Assembly (NCBI RefSeq): GCF_901709675.1
Contig: NC_051088.1
Span: forward strand, 6,771,693 to 6,835,692
Source: Syngnathus acus
Taxonomy: Eukaryota; Chordata; Actinopteri; Syngnathiformes; Syngnathidae
Length of the DNA: 64,000 bases
Direction of reading: 5' to 3'
Part shown: positions 33,109 to 48,100 of the stretch, piece by piece
Numbering within the stretch: the first letter of the stretch is position 1
Layout of the letters: each line of letters begins with the position of its first letter
Made by a program: the position numbers and the translations under genes
The notes under the pieces: generated by a model
The model's database searches: none
Told to the model about the DNA's origin: nothing
What the model saw: the letters and a program-made list of their open reading frames with translations, nothing else

Positions 33109-34910
33109 GAATATTAAAAGTAAATTTCAAACCAGCAATCTAATGTGAAATTGCAGTAGATAATTAATAATCAAATTCAAGCTTATACTATGTACTGAAT
33201 GGTCTCACCGTGTATTTTTGCCAATACATTTCACTTCATCTCATTTTTGTCTGCTAAGGCAGCACGGAAAGGAAACAAAGAAAATGGCGGAAACAAATTG
33301 TTGAACAGAAGAGATTTAGACGGCAAGTCAAAATAGTTTATTATAGAACAGTATTCATATTTGAGGCACTACCTCACATTTATTATAGGCACTGTACTAC
33401 TGCCCTGCTGTGGCAACCACCACCCGCCAGACACATCATCCTCGTTTAATCAACCTGAGTGACAAACAGAAATACAATCTAAACATTGGAGCAGTTGGTG
33501 AGTTGCATTAACGGTAGGTAAAAAAAGAATTGATGTCATGTAGTTTATGGTGTGGTTCATTGGTATGGCTGAATCTTGAACTCCATGGATCAAAAACCTA
33601 TTCTGAAGCCACATTAATGGTGTGTGTCAAGTTTGCGGGGAGGCCTTCTATTTCTCCATGACAGCCTCATCTATCAAGCAGATGAATACACGACTGCTCT
33701 CTGAAATACATACACATTAATTCAACTGTTACAGCTTGAACACAATAAAGTCTCACATTCATCTGTTATGACAAGCACAACACCAACAAATAATATGGTT
33801 ACCATTATTTCAATGAAATACAACAATATCACATCTTGTTGCTTCTCTTGACACACAGCATGGTTGGGAAAAAGCACACCTGGTATCTTGTTCATAGAGG
33901 GATCAAGTAGTGTTAATTATTTTTGGTATAATAGGGTTGTACATCTATGGCACAGATGTACAATTACCCTAAATGACACACAATGGGGCATTTAGTGGTC
34001 TCAGCTGTTTTCAACTATTAGCAGAGATTACGCGTTGCGCCTCTCGCCAATGTGATTGCAGTTTGCCTGTCAGGCAAATTCTGCAACCGCTCTTTTGAGT
34101 GATTTACCTCTGCAAGTAAAATCTACCTTCCATCTCAGCGTGACTTACTTTAGTAATTAGCAGAACTATGTACATAAATGCCATTCCTTTTAGTTACTTA
34201 ATCAATGCAAATATCAAAGAAGCTGGTCAAATTAAACTGTATTCAAATTCAGGCTTAGAATATTACATTTGCCTGACTGCTGTTCTGTTGGTGATCAGTG
34301 GAAGTTTTAGCAAACTGACAACTTGTCAGTTCTCAGGGTGATAAAAGGTTAGAAATGAACAGCAAGGAACCTTACTCTTTGAAGAGTTTTCAGTTAAATT
34401 CTCATTAGAACAGGATATGTAGGGATCAGTGCGAGGGAAGTTTTTGCTGACTGCAATTATGATTGCATCCTTATGAAATAAGATATTCAGCGTATAGTCA
34501 TAGCGATGACAACGTACGCGGGAAATAAAGCATTATGACATACATAATCATCGATATGATAATGGTTTGATCTCACCTCCCAGCATGCCATCATATAATT
34601 TTCTGAACATTTCATCCAGTGCAGTAATCACTTTTACAGACATAGATCACACACTGAGCACAAAGCATTTTTCCCCAGGTTTCTATCATGTTGATCACTG
34701 TACAGGGAAACGGCACAGCACAGCAAGAGAGATCACAAAAAGAGTAGAATTCCTCTCTTGCTTTCCAAAATGTCTCCGCACTAGCTTCATTTTAATCATC
34801 AAATCAACTGTGGTTACATCAAATGCTGAGTCAAAGTGAACAGTGTTCACCAGTTCAGTGTTAAGGCTCATAGCATCGACAGTTTTTAATGCAACACTCA
34901 AATGATCACC
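33109..34910. other. Non-coding stretch
   Basis: No exon or classified repeat was seen. Confidence 0.5.
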
Positions 34911-34918
34911 ATTGATTT

Positions 34919-35242
34919 CAGGGGTGAGCAAAGCTTTGTGTTCAAGGGCCAATTTTTTTTAAATTTTATTTATATCAAGCGATTTGTAGGTGTTTTATAA
35001 AAATGTATATAGTAGTATATGTAAAATGTATGTAAACTAGAAATAAAAAGATTAACAAATTGGTAAATTCATGTCATAATTTATTATTTACATAAGTAGA
35101 TTAACCAAATCATTTGATAATTGGATAAAATATAAATATAGATTGTAGAAATAAAATTTAAATTGAAGCAATATATCAGGGCCCTTGAAAATTTAAATGC
35201 TTAGGGCAGAGTGGCCTGCAGGCCACAGCTTGCTCACTTCTG
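34919..35242. mobile_element. hAT-like MITE
   Basis: The ends are CAGGGGTGAGCAAAGC and GCTTGCTCACTTCTG, inverted repeats that start CAG and end CTG as in hAT elements. Just inside the right end is GTGGCCTGCAGGCCAC. The 8-bp flanks attgattt (34911-34918) and tttgatgt (35243-35250) agree at 6 of 8 positions, a worn target duplication of the length usual for hAT. There is no coding capacity. Confidence 0.7.
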
Positions 35243-35613
35243 TTTGATGTCATCCACACTGAAAATCAACTGGAGCTACTGGTGAGAAACCCTTGTGAAA
35301 GCAGGAACTCAACAAAACAACACCAAGGCATGGGTGTCATCTAACAATCTCAATGCACAACACAAAGTATCCATAATTTATATATATTGTATATAAAAAC
35401 ATTACATACAATCTCCAATAACTCCCATACTAAAACCACAAACACATTGAATTATCATTATTATTATTATTATCATCATTACTTTGACGGGACATTTTTC
35501 AAAGAGGAAAAAAGACACCCAATGGCATCTGCGTGAAGGGACGCTATTGTCACTCATTTCTGTCTTAAAGTCTCCCTAAAACAGCTCAATGAGAGCATGA
35601 TATCAGTGTGTGA

Positions 35614-35650
<37 letters not shown>

Positions 35651-38188
35651 CATTTGCATTTGATAAATTACTCACGACAACTTGTATGGATATAGCATAT
35701 CTGCATCAGCATCTTCCATCCGCATTTGTCACCCCACATTGTTTAGTCCTGAGTGCCTGAGTTTTATTTTGGACATCCACGGCACACCAAAACAAGCTCC
35801 CAGTTTAGGGGCGGAAATCACGTCTCCGACTATCTTGTGTGGCGTTTGTGTTCTCCTCGTGCTTGGATGGGTTTTCTTCAGGTTCTCTACTTCTTCCAAC
35901 ATTCCCAAACACGTGCATCTGTGATGTGACTCTCGTAGGCGCATTTAAAGGAATTCATTATTACTCCCACAGCGGCGCAACCCACCCTTGATCATCAATT
36001 CTAACCTGTCTCTGTGCAGTTATAACACACGTTGCGCAGGGTTTATACAAAGAAATAGAGCCCATAGTGATAAACTATATTTGAGCATTTCTTTGTTCCT
36101 GTTTTTTAGTGGCTAACTCGCCACCGAGTGACACAGTTGGGCATCTGGCATGAGTTGCTCCTACCCACCTATGTCAGAACTTGAACTGCCCAGTGACAGA
36201 ATCGGACACCCGGTCAGAAGTCATTCGATGTTCCCACTAACAAGTGTAGGTTGGTTTGTGTGCTTATTTCATGATTAGGCTATAGTACACAGTATCTATT
36301 CAGCTTTGAAGGTGATGCTTCCAATGTGATTTTACATTGTGCTACCATCATTTTCAAGGTAGCACTCCTATCCACTATAGGTTTAACATTTGACAGATGA
36401 GCAGAGTCTTGGTGTTTTAGCACATTCAGCAGACAGGGGCACAGCCTTTGAGAGCAGATAGAAAGGTTGAATTTTCATAATTTTGAAGCCTCTTTTTATC
36501 TACATATGTGTAAGGATCGTCTACAACACCATGGAATGGCAAATTTGCAAGGCTTTTTTTTAAATTCGAGCATTCTAATTATAAACAATTACACGACTGT
36601 CCTATAAGTGGCAGTAAAGTTACTAATGCTCAAGAAATGTAACAAAAGACAGCTGACCTATGGCAAATGTATGTTACAAATAAATAAATCAATAAATAAG
36701 ATCCCACTTCGGTCCTTCAGGTAGTAATGATTTGAGAACTTGTTAATAAATAGTCATGTTTTGTTTAGTAAGTTAAGTCCCCATAGTGAGAAATATGACA
36801 CATCTGCACAAACATAATAAATGCTTTCTCCTACCTACCTACCTACCTACCTACCTACCTACCTACCTACCTACCTACCTAACTAACTAACTCTAACCCT
36901 CTTTGGAAAAGTCTTAAGAAACACACAAAGTTGGAAAATTGGTGAAATAAATGAGCTCAAACCATATCCTGAATACCTGCTGCCATGGGAATTAGATTGG
37001 TAATATATTTTTGCTTTCAACAAGAATGCCTTTACATCCACATTCAAGCAGACTTGTGCATCATTAGCTCATGGCCTGTTTTAAACGGTACAGCATGTAC
37101 CTGCTCTGGTTCATCCTGCTCTTATTCCCCAACAGCCTGTGAGAGGTGGTACAAGTACAATTCTAATACAATTAAAAACTAACCTGCAACTACAGCAAAA
37201 ATCATATCCATGGGCAACTATGGATCAATGAGGGAGTGACAGAGATGATGTTAAAAAAAGGGGGGAGGGCAATTGGGGGTGGGAAACCGAGTAAAGCCGT
37301 CGATTTATTTCAAGGGTTTTTTTTATAGCAGAGAAAAACACAAGAGGCATTTAGACGATGTCATTGTACCGCTCCAGATGGCTCACCTAACAAATGGATG
37401 TTTTACAGAACTGTGCCAGAAATGTGCAGACACCAATTTGCTTGCAAACTGACACATTGGTTCAGTTTCACAACCACCCACGTCAGTTTCACCATTGTAA
37501 ATCCGACCATAGACCTATATAGAAAATGTATTAAATCTGCAATAGTTTCCAGTTTTACTTTGCCAGAATGACACAACAGTCCGCCGCAATATCAGACTGG
37601 GGTAAAAAACACAACCAAATTGCTTTACTTCATGGCTTATAAGCCTTTTTTTCCCCCTCGAGTTGTTCCTAGATAGAACTGTGCTATCATAACTGAGCGG
37701 AAAATGGATTTGCTCTGTCATGAGCATCCAGTGAGTGTGTGTGTGCGTGCGTGCATGCATGCGTGCGTGTGCTCTCGCTGTGCTGTATGACCTGCACCCA
37801 ACATAATCAAATGGTGAACACCAAAAATAACCGACTGTCTACTGGCACCAACCTCATGTGCTTCCTCAAAAAAGATAAGATCCGTCTGGATGCAGACCAG
37901 CAATTTAAACTGCAACAGCCAGGAAAAGCAAGTATGTGTGCGAGTGCGTGCGTTTCTGGTCCTGTGCCTATTTCACTCATCTGAAGCATGTTTCTTTCCC
38001 TCTCCTGTGTATTCATGACTGACTATGTTTGAATTTACTATCCTATGATCAGAGAGACTTCTCTAGTTTGAATTACATGAGTCACTTTGATGCATCAAAG
38101 GAATAGTAAGTAAAAATGATGCATCAGATCTGTCATTGAGTGGTCAGCTGGTCCAAACATCTGATGTATATTCTTGTCATCTGAACAC
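35243..38188. other. Non-coding stretch with simple repeats
   Basis: Simple repeats only: an A-run at about 35619-35649, a (CTAC)n array of about 12 copies at 36831-36880 continuing into (AACT)3, and a GTGC/ATGC-rich tract at 37736-37770. No exon or element was recognised. Confidence 0.6.
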
Positions 38189-38391
38189 CCAGTCTGATTT
38201 TATTCTACATTTATTGACCTTGTTAAGTTTAATTCATTGACATTCTGTGATGTTTTTTTTCATTTGCATGAGGTGTTGGTGGTTCGCAACCAGTCTGATT
38301 TTATTCTAGATTTATTTACCTTGTTAAGTTTAATTCATAGACATTCTGTGATGTTTTTTTTTTCATTTGGATTAGGTGTTGGTGGTTCTTC
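38189..38391. repeat. 101-bp tandem duplication
   Basis: CCAGTCTGATTTTATTCTA ... GTGTTGGTGGTTC occurs twice in direct succession (offset 101 bp), with small differences and a T-run that varies in length. Confidence 0.9.
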
Positions 38392-41300
38392 AGTGAAAAT
38401 GATATTGAAAGTTTGTTTTTGCTTTTCTCCTGATACAGCAACAAGTAGTCAATTTTGTCCATTTGCGCTTAAGCATTTCTGATTTTATTTCCGAGTATTT
38501 TTTCATGTGTGTAAATATCAAAAGGTGAGTTTAATAACACATCTACTAAAGGAGTAAAGAGTGAAGGGTAAAATCATGATGTCAGAAAAATGTTTGTGTG
38601 ACTTTCTGGGTTTTTAAAAGAACTTTCTATTTTTCATCCACTTCTGTGTTTGTAGCCATGGGGAAAGCAATAATCAAAGCATCTGCAGGAGGTTGTTGAA
38701 CTTTATAAAACATGAAAACGTTCTACTTTATATAAAAAGAACTTCAAGTGGAAATAAGCCACAGTCAAAACTTTACAAAAATCTTTCAGAGCACAAAGAA
38801 ATGCCACAGATAACTTGTGAGATGCAGGACTTTCTGTCTCAAGGTGAACAATAAGGAGGCCGTTGAAGAAAAATAGACTACATGGTCGGGTCACCAGACA
38901 AAAGCAATTATTACAACAGTGCCACAAGAAAGCCTGGAGACAGAACAGCACCAAAATAAAACATCTGAAGTTGTTACATCAAAATGGAGCTTTAAATCCA
39001 CAACCATAAACTGTACATTTGGAGAGGCGCCAGCATGGCTTAAGTACACACATTCCAACTGTGAAACACTGCAGTGGAGCACTTGGTTTTGAGGATGTTT
39101 GAGTTGCAAACATACAGGGTCCATAGTGATGGCAAGATGGTAGCCAGTCAGAAAATACTAGCTGTCAATTTGCACTCATAAGATACATAAGAAAATACAT
39201 GATGAGATTAGTCTGTATTCATTAGCCAAAAGCTGTAGTTGAGGTCTTCAGCAAGATATCGAGCCAAAACGCAAGGCCAAGTTGACAATTCATTGGCTCT
39301 GAATCTATCCTGGAGCTGTCTCAGGTTCCTTAAATCTAAATGTCATTTTGGAGAAACCACAAAAGTGCTCTTCATGCAGAACAGTTCAAGAATTTACAGG
39401 CACAAGAGGCTGTTTGCCCAGAAGAGTGGGCCGCTGTGCATCAACCAATTGTGCCAAGACTTCAAGTTGTCAATGGCGTTTAAAATTCAACTCATCGGAG
39501 CAAACAGAATTGCTTAGCTTCACCCAAATATTACGAATGGGTGAAAGAAACAATTTCGTATACCAAGAAAGTGGCCAAAACAAATCTGGGCTGGTGTTAT
39601 TGGGAACAAGCTAAGATGAGTGGACCGGCCTATAGTCCACCCAACAAACAATGATATGGCAACAAGTGTTTTGCTCGGTACTTTCAAGTCAATTTAATGC
39701 TTCCAAAAGCTGTCTGGCTCACATTACCTTGAGATGATTTATCTGTTGAATCTGAAATGTGCTTGATATCAAGCTGAGGTAATAAATACACTGTGTTGCT
39801 GTCATTCATTAAACTGAGACTGCGGGTGGGGGAAATGCAACAAACGTCGGTAATGCCGGCTGAGGAGCGGATTGGATGCAGTAGCTATGATTGAGTGTGT
39901 ATAAACAACGACCCAACAACAAAGCCTACTACAGTGCGACGGATAACGTCAGTGTTGATAAATCACTTTGCTGCTCATGGCTGGAGATTAAAGAAGCACA
40001 GTGACTGTGGTCAACAACAGATGATGTGGCAGTGGATGTGGATGGATCTTTGACATGGTTGAATGCAGTCATGTCTGGCAGCAGAAAATCTCAAAAAGAT
40101 TTTTGCTCAGAAATGTTTTTTTTTGTATGGCAGACAGAAGCGTATATTCAGTATTTTAAATTACATTATTTTTTTTATTATTTCAAATTTGAAGTACTTT
40201 AAATCGTATACTCTTAACGCCAAGCACATACACTTTCAACCCAACCAATAATCAATTACATTTAAATTACATTTAAATTTGATAGAAAAATACTACTACA
40301 TAAATAACTCACAACTAGTCAACAGAAATGTTAACTTTCTTTTCATTTTCAAGTCCAACGCGCGAAGAACTATTCCAGGACTTTGATTAAAACATGTTCA
40401 GTAATTTTAGTCGTGTTTCTTTTACATTGTTGGTCAATGGCACTGAATTTTCAGCCATTACGGATAGACATGTAGTGTGGTGATTGCTAACCAGGATGCT
40501 GTGTGCCAGGAGAAAATTGAGCAATTTGACCTAATTTGGCTGAAAATTATTATTTATCACTTCAAAGGATATTTTTGTTCAACTTTCAATGTTAGCGACA
40601 TAGACAGGCAGAAGAAAACAATGCTCTTCTTCCATTAGATGGCTAAAGGTACAATGAACCTGTGTGTCCACCTGTTGCCTTTCATACAACAGAATTAGTC
40701 ATGGCTTCTTCGTACAAGCTTAGTGTTTAATTAAACAGCCTCAAAATTCCCATAGAGTAAATCATTTTGTGAGTAAATTAAGATGAGATCAGCATTATTT
40801 CAGTATTAATTTTTATTTGGGGGGGGGGGGGGGGGTATTTAATGGTGTACCAAAATGTAAATTAGGTGCCTTGGCAAAATTAAGGATGGCGAACATTAAT
40901 CTAGTGCCTATCAATTATCAATGTATGCCTGCGAAAAGAGAAAGTATATGCGTCATACAAGTCAATATCCTCAATTATTTTAAAAATGCACACCATTTAC
41001 CATTGTTATTGAGCATTAAGTCTAGTTTATTTCAAATCCAACAAAGGTGAGTAAGGAGGGTATACCTTAACCAGAGTTGTGTATTAGAGGATATTTATTA
41101 AATCATTTATAATAATGACATATGAATTTTTTTTTTTTTATTAGTGAGCCATGTGGTGTCCATTTAAACTCAGGCTTAAGTTACCCAGTGAATAAAGCAT
41201 CAGTCCAAATACTATAGGAGTCACAATTACCTGCCTTGCTCAATGGTAATCAACATGACACCACTGTCACTGCCTACAAGGAGTCACTCACTCATCTTGA

Positions 41301-41680
41301 TGAGATAGTGAAAGTCACCAGCAACAGCAACTCTTAACGCTGTAACAACACTCAAGAACAAAAACAAAGTGGCCCATAAGCATATTACGACTAGAAAAAA
41401 GAAAAAAAAAAAATCATAGAAAAATTTCAGCTTGCTGATGCAGCAGCAGGGGAGCGCAACACAGATATGGCCCTATGTTCCTTTAATATTCAGAAAAGTA
41501 CCCTGCTTTTATTCTCAAAAAATGTTCAATAGTTCAAAGGCATGTGAAGTCTTCGGATACTGTCGTATGTGTGTGTGTGTCTATTTTTTGCTCTTTTTCT
41601 TCCATCTTTCCTTGACATCTGCAAGGGACACAAGCCGTCAGTTCCCTCTCCTTATCAGTCACAGCAATCTAAGCTGTCCT
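38392..41680. other. Non-coding stretch
   Basis: No exon recognised. A G-run of about 16 is at 40819-40835, and A/T runs occur at 41130 and 41397-41414. Confidence 0.5.
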
Positions 41681-41684
41681 TGTA

Positions 41685-41690
41685 TTTATT
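41685..41690 (-). terminator. Candidate polyadenylation signal of klhdc8b
   Basis: TTTATT on + (AATAAA on -), about 240 bases after the klhdc8b stop codon. A second candidate is at 41508-41513. Transcript data would be needed to choose. Confidence 0.4.
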
Positions 41691-41928
41691 CGTCCAGCTC
41701 TGTCAGCAAATGTCCCCGGATGCCTTTTTTTCTTTTCAAAATGCTTGCTGAATATGTGCAGCATCCAGAGGAATCCATCAGTCGCACATTGAAGGTTGAA
41801 ACGTATGTGAGCATGATAGCCTCCATATCCAAGCCATGCATTTAGGCCTTTTCCACGCAAGATTTGAGAACATATCAAGGCCATTGTGGACCTGCTCCGT
41901 TGTGAGCGTTGTGCCCTCGGCGCACGAG

Positions 41929-42125
41929 TCACACGGTTTCCTGCAAGCAGAGGGCTTCCACGGCATTGCTCGGTCCCTGCGCCACCCCACCGATCACAAA
42001 GAGCATGCCAGCGGTCTGCAGGAGAGCAGACGAGCAGCGTGCGGTGGGCATGGGCGCCACATACTCCCAGCGTCGCTTGATCGGATTGTAGCTCTCGACT
42101 GAGCCCAACGGTGTTGGCTCGTTGC
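41929..42125 (-). CDS. klhdc8b: klhdc8b last coding exon
   Basis: 197 bases ending in TGA at 41931-41929. The acceptor is TCTTTGCAG|GCAACGAG. It codes for NEPTPLGSVESYNP, MPTARCSSALLQ and LFVIGGVAQGPSNAVEALC. The C-terminal Leu-Gln-Glu-Thr-Val closes the propeller. The 3' UTR continues to lower coordinates. Confidence 0.95.
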
Positions 42126-45100
42126 CTGCAAAGACATATGCCACAATTAAGACAAAGCAATGAGAAGACACTAGTCAACAATATGCATATGTACATAGAT
42201 GCTATAAAACCAAATAAAAGTGGTAACCAGGCAGCCCCAAAGGTCTCGACTAATTTAAAATGAAAACAATAAGAAAAGAAGACACAGATGCAATTTAGTA
42301 CAATGGGGAATATGTGGTTACACTCCATTACATTAGACTCACCTTTCTAACAGCGGAACAAATTTAATTGCAAATGTAATGTGGAACAATAGTCATTACA
42401 TTTTCATTACTTGATGGCCCATTTGCAAGCCTAATCCATGATGTACTCACTTCAATTAAAGCACAAAAACATGTAAAGATGACGCATGACCACATTTTCA
42501 AAGTCTGCTGACATTTTTGGCTTTTTCCAATCACTTCTTGCTTTCTTCCCTTCTTGCCCCCCTTTAAGCTCAGGTGCAGAGTTGTCATTATACATCACGT
42601 GGAATCATGTCGTTTCCGTTTCCATGGAGACCCGCATCACAGGATGAGGTTTGCTGTGATGGGAAGGCTTGAGCTTGGACTACTTTTTTTCCCCATTCTC
42701 TTCTTGAAAACACACACACACATTGGCACTTGCTGTTCCTGTTGCTCAAAGGCTTCCCGTCATTGCTTTGATTTTTCGGCCCACAGATGTCATGTCGATT
42801 CTCCAGCTGCTCCTTTTTTCTTCTGTTAATGCCATCCCTCATATGGCTCTTCCTTTGTTATTTCTCAAGTTCATTTTTAAATCTTTTTGATTTCATTCAT
42901 CTTATTCTTTTCTTCTCAGACCTTTTTATCAGTTTATTTTTTTTAACCACACAAGTCTGTTCTTCTGTCAATGCAGTAATTTCTACTGACTCTCCTCTGA
43001 TCTGCGTCAGCCCCACTCATATTCTGGTTCTTTCCTCTCCAAGGTCTCTTGTCTCAAATCATGTTCTTTTCTTATCTATTACGTTAGTCAGATTTTTTAT
43101 CTGAAGCACACTTCTAAAGCTCCGGACTGGAGCTTGAGTGTTTTGGTATCTTGTTCTCTAAGGACTTGGTCCGCTACAGAGAAGAAATTGCAAGTGATCG
43201 TTGGAAACTGCATGCTGGAAATGTTAGTTTTTTTATAAATATTTTAATACGTTTGTAACTGACTTGGTTTTTTTGAAGCATTAATATTAATGCTTGCAAA
43301 TGCAATGCCTTGATTTCAGTGAGATTCGTACAGTCATTGCCATGAATGCCAGTTGCACACAATCACGATACTATGAAATAACCACTAAAATGTCAAAGGT
43401 AATTTATCATGACTATCACACAAAAAGGCTTATATGTCGGACCCTGCATAACTCCGAGGAACAACAGTTCAGAGGATAATTGGTGCCAACTTTTTCTGCA
43501 ATTAATCTCACGTGCCAAAGGAGACAAATGCCAGACTGGTTTCCAGTAAAGTTGTAGAGCACATACGTGGACAGACAATCGTTGACTTTGAGTTGACACT
43601 GAGGGAGAAACTGAGCAGACGCTGCCTGCATCTTGGTCAGGCGAACAAATTCAGTTTAACGCCAAATTCTGTTGGCACAAACATGCGCTGTGTGCAGAAT
43701 TTGCAGATAATACTTGCACTGCTCGTTTAAATGTTAACTTTACTTTTAACTATCTGAGGCGTATGAGATATTCTTAGGGTTTATGTTGTCGAAATTTGCA
43801 CAGTAAAATGTAAATGGAAAGTATTTATCAGTAATACAAAGAAAATGGAGCAAAATGTAAATATTTAATTTTCAAGACCCTACTTTTTTTTCAGTCTTCT
43901 TATTAATTGAAGTTAGGGGCTACTGTGCTTCTCGTAAAAAAAAATGTTAGTCTAGAGCCCTGATTTAGGGGCACTTGTATTTCTAATGATTAATAATTTC
44001 CAAGCAAACGATCACATCATCTTGAAAAGAGAAATGTGAGGTGTTTGTATATGCGTGTATTTGCGCTACAAAGAGAAAATGGCATTTAAATTCAATCTAG
44101 TAACAGTTCGCATGAGTAATGTTACTTTGGCCTGCACAACAACACGTCAATGTCTGCTTAATAAGCATGTCATTGAGAGGAAAAAAGCTCGCCCCTGATT
44201 AATTGAACGATTGCTCACGCTGTATTTACTTGAACAAATTTTGGTCGGTCAAGGAGAAAATGAAAATTGATGGAAAATACATGTCAATTTAGAATGGGTC
44301 GGCGGGGGAAGTCGATAAATGAGAGTGTAAATTTCCTAAAATATTTCCTGTGTATTTGTCATGAAGTGTACAGCGAGGAAGATACTGGCTGAGGGAAGGT
44401 ATTGTCACATGGTTCATTATTATCATCATAGTAAAATATCATTGACTGTCTAATGTACGATTTTGTGGTAACATAAAGTCCGCAACAATTCTTTGCAACA
44501 TGCATAATCAGAGATAGACCGAATGAAATTACAAAATGTTTTGCCCCATTCAGGTAATGCCACTTGTCATTATAAATAGCACATAATAGCTTTACTGCAT
44601 GGACCACTCAATTTATCAAGTCCAAGCTATGATATTGATGTCTTGTAATTCTCCTGGTCATGTGTGTTGTGAAGATTTTTTTTTGCCTCAAGACACCACA
44701 GTAATGGGACTTGACACAGATGTGGTTTGCTGGATCGGATCGGCAGATATTTTGCTCTTCAGAAAAAAGCGGTCATCCGTTGCAGATCTGTTAATGATGC
44801 CATTGATCAGAGCCACAAAATCCGACATTACAGCAAACACAATTTTGTTCATTGCAAGAATGTTCTTTGGTGCCATAGTTAATCCAAGATTTCTCAAAAT
44901 GTGCAGTCATGTTTTACATAAATTCATATTTATTTAATATTCCAAAATTTTAAAATATTTGTGTGTGTGTGTGTGTGTGTGTGTGTCAGGTCATCCCCAC
45001 ACACATCACGCTTTCTGTGTATTAAATATTTATCAGTGATTTGGGGAGAGGTTTTAGGCTTTCATTTTTAATTTTTTCCCCAACATATTTAAATGGTTTC

Positions 45101-48100
45101 TTGTTTTTTGTGACTTAAATATGTCACTTTAAAATGTTATTTATTGTATTATATTTGTTTATTTACTTTTCCTCCTGTTTTGTTTTAAATATGTTCGAAA
45201 TAAAGACATATCAAATCAAATCAAACCAATGGGTGTCAATTATATGTGAATTTTGGCTATTTGTGGCTTAATCCCTTGCAAATAGTGGGACTCAACTATA
45301 CACTAAATGAACAAATTGTTTAAAAGGATTTCATAGTCATCAGTGATCAGTTACCTGTTTGTTTTATTTTACTGACTGGTGATTAATATTATTTACTTTG
45401 ATCATTTGGCAAATATTTGCAACCTTAAACAAACCCTGACAAACCCTGCTAAGAGAGCAACATTTGCTGCCTTCGAAAACACTCACAATTGTTCTCCCCT
45501 CACTCGGACAGGGGCTTTAAGATACAACAATGGACTTTATTTTCTGGGGGTGACATGACAGTTAAAATGCTTTCTGAAGTCACTTAATTTTTTTGTGTCC
45601 TTCGAGAAAAAGCCAATCATGGAATATGAGTCTGTAACGGCTGTACACGACCCAATACCACACGTGAATAAGAACAAGGGTCAAAAAGTACTGACCTAGA
45701 CCACCAGCAGCAATGATCCGTCCACCTAGACAACCTGCTACAAAGTCCGCCCTTTTCTCTCGCATCTTTGACGTTCGACTGGGTTTGAGCCAGACACCTG
45801 ATAGAAGTGACAGAGAGGACAAAGAGATTAGTCCGGAGGCATCGTTTACCAAACAAACATATTTCAAAGATTAGATCACTGATATCTGCTCTCACAGAAT
45901 TGTGTTTGTTTATATGTGGAGCTCATTTTGAGCCTGGGGATACTGACTTCCCATGAAATGCTCACCAGTTTTGAACACAAGACAAAATCCCTGGGGTATG
46001 ACTGCCTTAGCATCAACAACAACAGCAAGACATATTTTAGCACAGCTGATTTTCTTCCATTCAAGTTCTGCTCATGCAAACGGCTGATAATTTCCTGTTT
46101 ACATTTCCTGACTGCTCTTGAAAATTTACCATGCCTCGCTACCCAGGATAGTATATGGCGAGGAAATGCTGTTAACAGATAAGAGGATGTAGCTGGAGAG
46201 TTGCAGTCAGGAAGGAAGGACGACGCCATGCTATGAGTTCTCTGACACAGTTTCTGCCAGCAAAAGATCAGCTATTCAGCCGTAGCTAATAGGAAAGTCA
46301 GATAACATGTAAATGTATGAGAAGAGGAGCAGAGAGTAATGTTTTCAGAAAGGTATTCGAGCCTGGAGCAATCACTGCTCACTGGCAAGCATCTATAAAT
46401 AAAAACACGAAAATGGCCATAATTTGCCGTTGGATTATTACTGGACCTTTCTAGATTTATTCTTTACTTGACAAACAAGTTGTGCGTATTATTACTAAAG
46501 CAATGTTTTGCAAGTTGTCGACAGTGTGTACACTATGTATTGTGGTTTAACAAAACCAAAGCTAGAACTTTGGCCCCAATGTAAAAAGGTATAGGTGTGC
46601 TTGACATGAAAACAATACCTTTGCATGTTTACAAAAACGTCATAACCACATTAGTGACTTCTATTACAAGCATAAGTCAATTTGTCTCTTATATGTGCAG
46701 GTTACACATCACAGTATTTTTTTTTACATATGGTATATATATATTTTTTTTTTACAGGGGTATTTTCAATTTCTATATCTACTCTGTAAGAACTCGACAG
46801 GGTTCCTTCAGCTAAAGGCAGGTTAAATTCACGATCTCTGTCTGGTGGACTCAGCTGGAGGAAAGCATGTTTATTTAAAGCTCTGAATCAATCCTCTCCT
46901 TCATCCTGTTTTGCCATTCTAGACAGCAGCACTCTGCTGCTTTCACTAAGTTCAATAAGACACACACTCAAAAAGACATAAGAGATCGAAACAGAAGGAC
47001 ACACAAATCAGCAGATACTGTAGTCAGCTACAGCTGAGATGTCCACACACTGTATGCTCAATGTCAAATCACGCAGACAAAAAGACAAATGCAAGGAAGA
47101 CATGGATATGAGAGACAATGACAGCAGCTTGTGCAAAAATGCATCCAGAAACGGCTCCACTCCCTGCTTGTGTTCAGAGGCCAGAAGCCCACTCAGATTA
47201 ATTTAGTATGTCATCAAATGAGACATGTGCGCCAACGTTGCTGACATTTCTCAGAGCCAGCTTACTTTCTGTCTTGTGAAGTTAATATGATGTTTGTTAG
47301 CATTTAAGGTTATGGAGACTTCTCTATACATAATTCGGCGGTGCAACACACGACTATCCTGGTTAGGTGCAGCTAGACAACCTTGTGCTCTTCGCTGCAG
47401 CCCTTGGCTCAATGTACGCCCACCTAGGAATGAAATGGACCGGCTGTACGAGAGTTTTCCCAAACTTCCCGATGGCTACCATTCCCCTGGGCAAAATCCC
47501 AAAGAGGTTCATGTATGCAATAAACCTATTCAAGAGCACTTCTTGCCTAAAAGCAAGCAAATAATAACACTAATCCCCTCCTTGCATAGATTTTATCAGT
47601 CCATGTGTTTTCTACGGCTTATCCTATTCAGGGTCACGGGTGAGCTGGAGCATGGATCCCTTTGGGCAATTATTAATTAGTGTTGGAGTCACCTCTGAGT
47701 GTGCTCACTTTTGAAAGGATTTATTTTACTCTACTAAAGTTGAATGACATGTGCGGCACTTTGTATTATAGTATGTGTACAATTTTGTTTTACCGGCACT
47801 TGCAACAGACAACAGGCAGTCAGACAGCAGGTTGAATCCCCGACGGGAATGCAGATGAATATAATAGTTATTGTTGCTGTTAATGTACAAGGTACATTTG
47901 GAGTGTTGCACGGATTTGAGTGGTGCACTTGATCCAAAGTGTTGCTTAGTCACGCTGCGGTCATGAAAAAAGGGTCTTCTTTTATTTAAAAGCCTGTCTG
48001 CCAGGCCCCACTGAGAGACTGAACAATTTTTTTTAATTGATCACTTGAAAGAAGGTTTCTTTTCAAAACCAGCGACACACGCCTGTCCCTCTCCACGCAT

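Noticed and set aside
37718-37984. Small Cys/Ala-rich proteins
   Set aside because: They come from a GTGC/ATGC simple-repeat tract.
41836-42102. Plus-strand frames over the last klhdc8b exon
   Set aside because: They are antisense to a well-supported kelch exon.
41929-42125. Assignment as klhdc8a
   Set aside because: The wording of the C-terminal blades and of the exon at 59606-59830 fits KLHDC8B, for example QQPGPHNFYSRPHFV where KLHDC8A is shorter and different.
47251-47680. A possible exon with frames on both strands
   Set aside because: No match to the kelch protein or any family I recognise. It does not fit between the klhdc8b exons, which already join in frame without it.
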